This document shows, one piece after another, positions 1 through 14,300 of a stretch of DNA of 64,000 nt. Made by a program: the position numbers and the translations under genes. The notes below the pieces were generated by a model, which saw nothing but the letters and a program-made list of their open reading frames with translations, had not been told where the DNA came from and did not search any database. The number at the start of each line of letters is the position of its first letter. Positions within the stretch are counted from its first letter, which is position 1. The stretch is from positions 8,030,025 to 8,094,024 of the forward strand of contig NC_049994.1 of assembly GCF_000003815.2 (NCBI RefSeq). The letters are read 5' to 3'. This stretch comes from Branchiostoma floridae (Eukaryota; Chordata; Leptocardii; Amphioxiformes; Branchiostomatidae).

Positions 1-63
1 CGGTAGAACTATGAGAGTTGGTGTTAATTAATAGTTTTTGCTCGAAAGGTCTATAAAGACAGA

Positions 64-1631
64 CCTTGATCTTGATCTTGATTGGGTACTGGACAACGCC
101 CCTCAGTTGGGGCAAAGCGTCCAGGGGGAGTGCTGCGCCTTAATGTTCCCTGAGGCGTTGGAGAACTGCCTCCTTGAACTTTGGAGCGTCTGTGATCTCC
201 GTGACCTCGTACGGTAGAGAGTTCCAATCTCTCACGGTTTGTGGGAAGAAGGAATGTTTGTAGCAGTCTTTGTGAAAAGGTAGAGCCTTGTAAGAATTTG
301 GGTTTGAGTGTCGCGATTGGCGCGGTACAGGCTTTAGATGAGTTTCGACCGGTAGGGCTACTTTGTGGTGTCTTGCTTTCTGTAGAATTGTTAATCTATT
401 TGCTGTCCTTCTGTTGCGTAAAGTGTCCCACCCCAAATCAGAGACAAGTTTGGTGACACTATCATGACTATGATACGAATTTGTGACAAATCTAGCCGCT
501 CTTTTTTGAACGGACTCTAACTTAGCAATGTGCTCTTTGTGGTATGGATCCCAGGCAGCGCTGGAATACTCTAAATGCGGTCTAACAAGGGATGTATATG
601 CATTTGTTTTGACTGATTTGGGGCAGTTATAAAGATTGCGTCTCACAAAGCCTAACGTCTTGTTAGCCTTGGAAGCACTGTACTGTATGTGTTGTGACCA
701 AGAGAGCTGGTTGTTGAGTGTGACTCCTAAGTATTTGTGGTTGTTAGTCTCGGCTAGAACATGACTTCCTAATTTGTAGTCGTAGAGTTTAGGTTTACGT
801 TTGTGGGTATAACGCATAACAAAACATTTGTCCGGGTGTAATTTCATCTGCCACGTGTTTTGCCATGTATCTAATGTATTGATGTCTTCTTGTAAGAGGG
901 TGTGATCTCTGTCACTGTTTATCTCCCTGTAAATGACGCAGTCATCCGCAAAGAGACGGATGTTAGAGTTGAGGTTGTCGGCTAAGTCGTTAATGTACAC
1001 TAAGAACAGTAGTGGTCCGAGCACAGTGCCCTGGGGCACTCCAGAGACTACCTCTGCCCACTCTGAGTGCTCTCCCCCAACTACCACTCTTTGTTTACGA
1101 TTTTTGAGGAAATTAGAAATCCAGTGGAGAACCTTACCCCTAATACCATAATTTTGGAGTTTTAGGAGTAAGCGATCATGAGGTACTTTGTCAAAAGCTT
1201 TTGCGAAGTCGGTTATAATCATATCTGTTTGCGACCTGGTATCTAAAGAATGGGCTAAGTCAGTTGTAGTTAAAATAAGTTGGGTTTCACATGAACGCTT
1301 TTTCCTAAACCCATGCTGCTTGTCAGATAATATAGAGTATTTGTCAAAATGATCCATCATCTGTGATTGCACTATGTGCTCCATAACCTTACTACAAACA
1401 CATGTGAGAGAAACAGGACGGTAATTTGCAGGATCAGTCCTGTCCCCCTTTTTAAAGATGGGAGAGATATTGGCATGTAGCCATGGGGAAGGGATTTGGC
1501 CAGTTTCAAGTGATTTCTGGCAAATAATAGTCAGAGCAGGGGCTAACTCAGCAGCTGCTAGTTTGAGGATCCTTGTTGGTAGGCCGTCTGGTCCACTTGC
1601 TTTGTGTGGATTCAGATCTTTTAGGAGTTTG
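64..1631 (-). mobile_element. 5'-truncated non-LTR retrotransposon (LINE), copy 1
   Basis: Reading the minus strand, this encodes the C-terminal ~500 residues of a non-LTR retrotransposon ORF2: reverse transcriptase with the palm motifs DFAKAFDKVPHD, SGVPQGTVLGPLLF and FADDCVIY, followed by the long C-terminal region ending in LQRLREH and a stop at 140-142. It is nearly identical to copy 2 at about 29.4-31.6 kb, with only a few residue differences. Similarity to copy 2 begins at about 1631 (plus coordinate), so the 5' end is cut inside the segment before the RT; the first ten codons of the longest open frame are flanking DNA. The 3' end carries a short UTR and an ATCAAG-unit tail (64-83). The motifs fit the CR1/L2/Jockey group; I cannot fix the clade. 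The endonuclease domain is missing, so this copy cannot move on its own. Confidence 0.93.
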
Positions 1632-2923
1632 ACTGGTCTGAAGGATTTGTGAATTTCCATTGGTTAGGCTTCATCAAATAATAACACTGGGAAAGGCATT
1701 TGGGTCACAATCAATATTGATGTTCAGGTTGTCAACAATCTTTTGTAATAATGTAATTATTTTAGTAACTGCTATCAATTTACCAAAAGTGTTTGAAGGG
1801 GTGGCAATAATCAAGTTGCAATTATGAAATAATGTTCAATATTTTTCTGGTGATGTAGCTGACTTAAAGATTGAAGATCTCCAACAGATGTCAATTGAAT
1901 TTGAAATCTAACAATTTTGATATGCAAATCTCTAGACAGAAAAGTTTATTACAACTACATTTTCGTGGATAACTAAAGTTTTAACTATCAAATCAGCTCT
2001 TATGTATTCAAAATACACTTCATTGCCAGGTATACAACCGTTCTGCCTGTACAGGTAGGTAAGGAAAGCGAAACTCACGTGTTTGTTTGAAGAGTCCGGC
2101 TATCTCTGTGCTTCTCTATCTGTGCACGTCACTTTCACTAACACTCGCGAAGTCTCGTGGTCTTTGAGACGAGACTTACCGAGACCGGAAATGATGGTCT
2201 GGTATCCGGAAGTGACGAAACTCCAACTCGCGCCATCTTTCGTGAAAGGCAGGGGACCCGTGGTGGAAAATCTGGTAAAGGTTTGTGAATCCGCCCGCAT
2301 CGGGCATCTAGATAACCATTTCTTCTAACAAAGTGTGCTGTGAGCAAGTTTACAAACTGTAGATGATTGTCAGATGTTATTATTTCCGTGTTACCGCACG
2401 ATATAAGGCTGAGAAATGTAAAAGTGCGACAGGGATGTGTGATCAATGACTTGAAGCATGGGCACTAAATTTGGAAACGATAGCCGGGTGAAAAATCCAG
2501 CTCTGGCGAGTTTATAAAAGATGACAACGACATTTGTCACTTGATTTTGAAAATCATATAGCTTAAATCATAACATGAAGTGGTAGTATGCTTTGTTGTG
2601 AAGTTTTTGTGTGTGTTTGGTGCATTTTGACGCAGTATGGGAAAAATGAAAGTATGGGGGAGGGGGGCAGATTATTGTCCGACTACATTTCGACCTGGCT
2701 TCTGTTCTTAGATATTTTTGTGAGATTTAACGGCTGGCCTTTCTCTCTGATGTTAGAAGAAAACTCCTGCATATTTCCTGAATGCAAAGTGAAAACCATT
2801 TTTGTATATTCAGGGAGGTTTGATCTTACTACATGTTGCCCCCCTCCCCATGATTAGTCACGATCTTACCAAAGTTTGCCAAACTACATGTAAATTGTAA
2901 CACCGTGTTTTATTATTTCCAGA

Positions 2924-6611
<3,688 letters not shown>

Positions 6612-6857
6612 CCGCACCACGTGTCAGTCTGCCCTGCCTGCTTGTCCATACTAAAACACAGTCTGTACAGCTACAATAATCAACACCAACAAGAAGGAAG
6701 AGATTTTAAATGTTGAAATCATCTAAATTGAAAATTGAAGCCTTCCTATGTACACTATTCTATATTTTTCTTTTCGCATTTGCATCCAAAAGACTTGAAT
6801 CGTTTTGATATAGTATAATCTTGATCCTGTAATGTTCCGTCAATTCTGTTGTTCTCA

Positions 6858-6863
6858 AATAAA
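6858..6863 (+). promoter_or_regulatory. NACA polyadenylation signal
   Basis: An exact AATAAA lies about 250 bases after the NACA stop codon and is the first good signal there, giving a 3' UTR of roughly 265 bases, typical for this gene. Confidence 0.7.
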
Positions 6864-6880
6864 GTAAATAGTACCCTGGA

Positions 6881-9527
6881 CTTTGTTGGCCTCTGTAGTG
6901 CTTGTGTTCATACGTTTAAGAGTGTATGTACAACATTTTCTGATTGTGTTAAGCAACAATCAAGGTATTATTCAGGTAGCAAACATGTATGCATTAGTGA
7001 TAAATGTATACCTTTGTCAAAGAATTATTTTTCAAACTCTATTTTTGTCACAACTTAATCCAACACTGCGGTATCTGGCATTTATTTAAAAGCCACAATG
7101 ATCAAGCCCTGTTTGCTTCTGAAAATACTTTTCTGCAAAATGTGGTGCTCGTTTCTGAATTGGTAATTTTGATGACATTACAGTCGTTATATTTTTTTTC
7201 GACAAAACCCAAGAGATTCCAAATAATCTTTTTATTGTACAATGCGAGTGACACTAAATACACATTCTTCCACTGTCATGTGAGTGTATTTAATAATAGT
7301 ATGGTTGAAAGAAAATGTAAATTGGTTTCATACCTACTTAAGATGTTTCTAATGCAAGAAATACTAAGGGTATGGGAGGGGGTAGCAGTTTGAATGAGCA
7401 TATGGTTGAAAGTGAGGTAAGGTGAGGATTTGGGGAGTATTAAAACCTTTAATATGTTTGGGGGCTAGTTCAAGATGATATTGATCAATTTACCCAGGTA
7501 TAACTGAATTTGACTGCAGGAGAGAAGCCATGTATTTGTCGACGACAAATTGAAAAGTGATAGAGTTTTCTAAGAAATCATCCTGGACTCAAGGCGGTTG
7601 GACAGATTTCAGTATGTCAAGTACTTGCTTCTGACCATTGAACTAGAAAGAAAGCATACCTTTGTGCAGAAGAACACAATTCATTGGACCGATCTTGACT
7701 CAATTAGCTGTCCAGCCAATTAGAGAGTAGCAATTAGTGGTTCAACCAATGAAAAGGCGGTTGCATGTCCATATGCATCAAATATATTGTGTTTTTATCT
7801 CCCATCTCTACGTTTGGACAGTGATGAGCGGGGCTATGCATTACCAGCCTTTTCTGCTAGAGGACGCTTCCAATACGTGCACATCAACCTGTCGCAAATG
7901 GCCACACAGGAAGTAAAAGATACACGATGCTCATTACGATAAATCAAACGCGTCACTGTCCCAACCAATCCGATCTTACGCAGCTGCTTTGGGTTCCTAA
8001 AATCATTACACTCCCGTTGCGACATACAAAGCTTATTTCAAGCGTTGAAAGGGGTGCAATACGTCACCAAGTGTTGGTCCCATGCGGTCCCTTAGGTTTT
8101 GTTTCCCCTCGGTTCACCCGGTAACCGACAAGTGGCAACAAAAGCGCTCGCTATCGGGTGTAGGGACATCTTTTCACGCCGCACGATCGGGTAGCGCCCT
8201 CCCTCCTACTACTGGTGTTTAGACCGCAAACAAACCGCCTTGTTTTGTGGTGTGTTTTTGACTATAAATATCCCACATTTTGTAACTCTTTACCGTTTGG
8301 CAAGATCAACAGCGTCACCTATTCCTAGGACAACGCCAAGGTGGTGCAAGTCCTCAAAACCTCCTACTGTCATTCTAACACGGGGGCAACAATTCTACTG
8401 TAATATTACAAGGTAGGTGTGTCAACCGTTTTATAACTTCGTTCACTAACTTGAGTGAACCGTTTATATTTTCTAGGCTACTTTTGTTAGAAGCATGAGA
8501 TATTCTTCTATCGCCTGAGGGCCTATGAAATACTTTGCTTGTAATCAATATCCTTTCTGGCATGTTATATGACGTGACGGCAAATAAATGCTTGACAACT
8601 ATGGTCAGGTTTTGGGTAGAATATGCTTTTAAGGTTTTGTTGTGTAGGAGGGAGGGGGGCATACATGTTGTTAACATGGTAACCCTTGTTGTTAACGCGA
8701 GTCACAACATTGTATAATGTGAACGACTTTCTAGCTAAACCTCACAATGCGTTAAGAGCCATTCAGAACCACTCGAAAAATGCATTACGGAGGAAGGGTC
8801 GCCTGTATGTGTTGGGTTAGTGTCAAACGTCAGCGGGCTACAGTATTGGGTGTTAAACTAGAGTGCAGCTGTTGGAAATGTTCAATGCCATTTGCTGTAC
8901 AACCTATTTATAGATGCTACAAAACGTCAATTGTTAAAATGCATGGCTTTTATAAAGGATTATATGTAACGTTACAGGGTATATGTCAAATATTGCCAAC
9001 AAAGAGTACAACACACAGTGTGACTTTTTTTTTAAATTCAAAGAGTATGTTATTTCAATGAACCTGGACCAAGCCTAATTGAACATTTATGCTAATGTTA
9101 CTACTACTACAAGTACTGCCAGTCAGTCTAGTGCACCGCGCACATAGATACGGTTTTAGGTGAGTGAAAATAGTTCGAAATGTTTAGAAAAAGTTTGAAA
9201 GTTCAGTAGTCAGTTCATCGTTCAATAACAGTTTGCGGGGGATATTTGTATCGACAACATGTTGTTTATATAACATGTCAATATTAAATTCTTATCAGAA
9301 AATTCTTATTCAAACCAACAGTTAATTGCTACAACAATGGCGAATCTCTATTCTTTGATGGTAATACCAAGTTCATTTTTACTAAATCTTCACATATTCA
9401 CAAATGTGATGACAACTACATATTACTCATTGAAGCCATACGGAAAAACGCAATGAATTGAAGCCATAACATATCGTAGCTACAAGAAAAACAAGCCACT
9501 TGAAAAATGTGTCGTTAACTACTTAAA
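6881..9527. other. Intergenic, no recognisable gene
   Basis: Between the NACA 3' end and the tandem triplet I see only AT-rich DNA with short open frames lacking coding character. A GC-richer patch at about 7.8-8.4 kb could hold a promoter or an old repeat, but nothing identifies it. Confidence 0.5.
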
Positions 9528-9985
9528 GCCATGGGCACAGCCAAGTAGGTGCAACCAAGCTTCTTATCAACAAGAGTTTCGACAAACTGAGAAATGAAAA
9601 ATTCTCCAAACTCCTAGCTGTAATGTTTACGAAGCTTTGTTCTGACAAGTATATATAATACACAGCTCAAAGTCATGGGCATAACCAACTAGGTACAACC
9701 AAGCTTCTTAATTATCAAGATTTTGAACAAACTGAGCAATGAAAAATTCTCCAAACTCCTAGCTGAAATGTTTACGAAGCTTTGTTCTGACAAGTATATA
9801 TAATACACAGCTCAAAGTCATGGGCATAACCGACTAGGTACAACCAAGCTTCTTAATTATCAAGATTTTGAACAAACTGAGCAATGAAAAATTCTCCAAA
9901 CTCCTAGCTGTAATGTTTACAATACTGGCTTAACATGGCAGTACGAACCTTTGTTCGGACGGGTATATGTAATACACAGCTTAAC
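9528..9985. repeat. Three tandem copies of a ~145-bp unit
   Basis: Units begin near 9528, 9672 and 9817 and are recognised by ATGGGCATAACC...CTAGGTACAACCAAGCTTCTTA and AATGAAAAATTCTCCAAACTCCTAGCTG. Copies 2 and 3 are almost identical, copy 1 is more diverged, and the third changes sequence after CTAGCTGTAATGTTTAC. Confidence 0.9.
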
Positions 9986-10235
9986 AATAGAGGCTAGCTG
10001 ACCCGTGCGAGACATGTACATAGTAACCGTGTGGAGATGTTTACCTACAGCACGTATAGCCATTCCTGATTTTCTTACGGGTGCAACAACGTGTAACGTA
10101 CGTTGACCTAGCTATAGGCACCTCATAGGGTTAAGCATTGGACAGAAGTAGTTATAACCTCCTTGTTGTTTCCAACGGAGGTTCTGTTTTTGGGTCGCTT
10201 GTATGTTTGCACCAATAAGGAATAATTTCTATAAT

Positions 10236-10412
10236 CTACAAGCAGATGCTACGATAGCATAAGATAGTATTAAAAGCTGGCAGATGAGTGAAGCCGGCCT
10301 AGGAGTGGGTATGCTCCGGTGCCCGTCTGACTCCCTTTGGCCGGCTATACTCCTTGGCCAGCTTTGATACTATCTTATGGCGCCGTAGGATCTGCTTGGA
10401 GATTATAATTTC
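10236..10412. mobile_element. Fold-back inverted-repeat element
   Basis: The left arm (AAGCAGATGCTACGATAGCA, then TAAGATAGTATTAAAAGCTGG) is mirrored by CCAGCTTTGATACTATCTTA and GGATCTGCTT on the right, with an inner GCCGGCC...GGCCGGC stem. The arms are about 45 bp. It is followed at once (10418-10450) by half of a CCGGGGCCCGGCCGGG element like those at 18.3, 18.9 and 23.1 kb. Confidence 0.7.
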
Positions 10413-11336
10413 CAAACCGGGGCCCGGCCGGGTAGCTTTCGGGAGCAAAATGTATGATATATATAACACACCGAACTACAAATTTCACATTGCAAATTCA
10501 CAGTGTCAAATGTGTTCTCAATATAAGGGTACGCTTTGAATCATTTTGCGCTGTATTCAAATGCTCAAACACACTCTGAACGCAAATTTCTTAGAAGGGT
10601 TGAAATAGTATACATAATATACTTGCAACGTTCTTTCAAGTTAATGTGTAAAATACTTGGCTCCCACAAGGCTCAATGTAACACAATTACATTTTTACCT
10701 CCCGTGTTAGTAGTTAAGTGCATAATCCACCACATAATAGAGACGTATGCGACTTACCTGACTCCGTTTTGCAAGGCTTAGTATGAACGAGGCCTATGTA
10801 AACATGCGAGTAATAAGCTTTACACTTCAGACAAAAGTAGTATGTAAACCGTGCACGTTCAAGGTGTTATGTTTCTTACTTCTGTAGCTAGCTGCCAAAA
10901 CTGCGTAACAGTTACGTACGTCTGCTATTAGATATTATATTATGTGTAGAAAATTATGTCTCAGACATTCGATCGCGGAAAGAAGTTTTGGCTACGTTCC
11001 TTTCTCTTCTTCTTCCGCTTTTCTACCGTTCCAAACAAAATAAGGTCAATGACCTGGACCAGTCGACTCAGTCACCATGGTTACTAACAAAGAACACCGT
11101 AGTGTCAAACTTCATGATGTAGCAAGTGGTAGGACAGAGATGGAGGGGCTGGTCGCCACATTATAGGAATTTGAGCAATAATAAACAGAGCAGTAGTTTG
11201 TTAGGCTAGACCATGTAAAGGTAAACACTATGTATTTGGTTGCAAAAATATGATTTAGATATTAATTCTGTTGTACTTGTCACGGGCTCTTTGTAATGTT
11301 TTAATATCATTTCACCCGACAGTCACGGAGTAAGAA

Positions 11337-14300
11337 ATGATGCTTGCAGAGGCGACACCTGGCGGTTCGCATCTGAACCTCCAGAAGAGACGCGAAGTGC
11401 TTCAGGAGAACCAACGCTTCGCCCAGCAGATCCGCGGGTTAGAACTAACTTACGGCAAGATCGCAGCACAGCAGAAAAGCCTCATCAGCGCCTTAGAAAA
11501 CGGCATGAGCAGCCATAAGACGACTCCGATAAACACGCAGAAAGTCGAGAACCTTCAAGATGTCAGGAAATCTTATGACGTCTTACTGACTAGAGACATA
11601 GGCGCCGTCCAGCAAAGAAAGTCGCACCATACAGAAGTCTTGGAGACGCTCTTAAACGCGGTGGAAGATCTCAAGATCTTGAGAGATTCGACAAAGGCGG
11701 ACTTGGTTGAACCCATCTTCTATACAGAAATGAGCAACGCTGAGAGAGAACGCACAGCAGATCTCTTGGCAAGATGGAAGACTCTCTTAAAGGACGAGAA
11801 TGACTTGACTGTCTTGCACCACGAATATCCTAAGACTCCGTTCAAAGGAATAACGAGCGATAGACCTTGGTACAGTCTGGATCCGAGAGACGCTGCGAGA
11901 TTTGGCGGGATTTTGTCCCTCATACCTGTCACTTTGGACATCGCAAAAAAGACACACAGAGTGGTACAAACTGTGGCGTCGGGAGAAAACTCTATGCTAC
12001 AAAAAGATAGCCTCAAACTTCCAAGCGTTTTGTCGGACTTGGTTAAGTTTCATCCTAACTCGTCCGATGCCGAGCCTACTCGAGTTCACACGCAGCAACG
12101 CCGGAAGTGGGAGAAACCAAACGTCTTTGGAGAGGAGCGGCCGGAAGTGACGTACAGAAGAGCGGCCTCCGCTGTTTCGGATGTGCAGGACAACGAAGTT
12201 GCTGCGCCCAAGAGAAAACAGTGGTCAAAAGATCCTCTTTCTATGTCTACTCCAGGATATCTATCGAAGAATCCTCACAATCCGGGACATGTGGGCCAAA
12301 AATCAAACCCTGGAGTACACAATGGCAAAGGGAACCCAGGGACCCCAATTTCAAATATGACAAGAGGCCAGAGACAAGGCATGCAGGGAGCATCGGGGGA
12401 ATATATTCGCGTTATCGTTAAAGGTATGTAACGACCACAATATGTAATGATATTATGTAGATGTACTATATGTATTTGTATATGAAACTACAGTAATGTT
12501 TGGACATTTATTTCAGCCAAATAGATGATCGTCAAAGGATTGCAATATCACGTTGAAATGTTATAACATGGGACGGGATAAAAGTGTAACTTGTTCTGAT
12601 GTTATGGAAGAAGCTCAAGACCAACAGTCAGAAAATAATGGGACTTGCCCTATTTCTACTGCTTCTTCTGGGACGTGACAAACCGAGACGGGGGACGACA
12701 TAGGTTATCCGACAGGATCCGTTGCTGCAGACACGTCACGCGTCTCTCCCGGAAGTAGAAATATACATGTCCATTCCGTGAACAAAGCTGAGGAAATAAG
12801 TCTAAAATTTTGGCAAGTCCCAATTCTTCTGAGGGTTGGTCACGTTAAGATCAGTCTTAATTCATAACGTGTTTTACAAGCACAGATGAACTTTCATGAC
12901 GATCCCTTTCAGACATGATTGCTCCGCTCAGTGTCCAAGTTAAGGCCAACTCGGACAAACTCCAGGACGTGGAGGGACAAGTTCGGCAATGTTCGGCCCG
13001 ACTGACGACTCTGTCCGAACACCAGGCGGGCCTCGCTCTGAAAGTGTTCGAGGCGATTCGGAAGGACCTGGAGGAACATCTCAACACCAACATCCGGGAC
13101 ATCATCAAGACGGAAATGGAGACCTTAACACCGAGGAGTACTGAAGAGATTAGGTAATCATAAAGAGAGATTCTGTACACGGCAATGAAGCATTTCAGAA
13201 AGAGTATTTCGAAATTTAGAAAAGGAAGGTAAGAAGGGAGGAGGGAAGGAAGAAAGGAGGGAAGGAAAGAATGGAGGAGGAATGGAAGCAAGGAAAGAAG
13301 AAATTAAGTATGTAAAAAGAAGGGAGGAGGGATGGAAAGGAAAAGGAGCGAAGGAAAAAGGGAAGAGGGATGGAAGGAAGGATGGAAAGAAAAAGGAAGG
13401 GAAAACGAAGGAAGGAAAAACGAAGGAATGAAAGATTGGAGGAAAAGAGGGAGATGGAGGGAAGGTAGGTACCAGGTAGAGGCGGAATGATGGATAGGTT
13501 GATGAAGGAAAGGAGGGATAAAAGAAGGGAAGGTTGTGAAAAAGAATGGGAGAAAGTTAATTTCTATTTATGTATTAGAAGTGGTGGTTTAAAGAAGGAA
13601 GAAAAGTGGGAGGGAATGAAACTAATGGATTCAGAGAAGGAGTGATTAGAAGGAACGGATTATATTAAGGAGAAGTTGAGACCAGGACATTTCCGACCTA
13701 TGGAACTGTTTTTCTTGTATGTCCCAGGAAACAGATGGAAGAGTCGATGAAACAGAAGCTGGACAGTTTCTACCGTGTGGAGGTCCAGCGACTGGCCAGT
13801 CAGCTGCACCAGGACACGCTCCGGACACAGAAGGAGGTGGAGGGGCTCAAACAGTCACAGAGGGACACGGACCTCAGAGTAACAGGTAAGTAAGGCTTTC
13901 CTACCTCAACTTACGACATCAAAATCATTCTCATCCCCGCATTCCATTTAAGGCTTAGGTCCTACTTGTACCGGTGCCCGGCCGGGCTCCGAAGTTACAA
14001 ATTTGTCCCGGCAGACTGCCGGATATCGGGAGGTACCCCTCGGTGCCCCCCTCTAGGTCACGGCGTCCCTTTGCTATCAGGTCCCGGGTTTATTTTAAAT
14101 TCTACTTAAATTCAACATGGTGCCCAGCTGGGTCCAAAAATAGCCCGTTAGCCACAAGGTGTACAAGTCCCATAGGGTCACGTAAGGGTCGCGCCAGAAA
14201 GTGACTAAAAACGTTAACAGCCTATGAATTGCTCAGCAGGGCCCCTTATTCTAACTGAAACCTAAGCCTTACGCAGCCTCCTAAGTTGCTTTTTTGGCTA

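Noticed and set aside
7004-7393. 129-codon plus-strand frame after NACA
   Set aside because: AT-rich, hydrophobic by composition only, no homology signal or splice sites; likely chance.
11043-11132. Possible upstream first exon of gene C starting CACCATGG with a donor near 11127
   Set aside because: Joining it to the acceptor at about 11323 gives a stop (TAA) a few codons in, so it could only be a leader; not supported as coding.
12857-13291. 144-codon minus-strand frame starting MLPFLLHSFLPSFLPS
   Set aside because: It is the complement of the polypurine tract plus the antisense of gene C exon 2, whose plus-strand splice phases fit.
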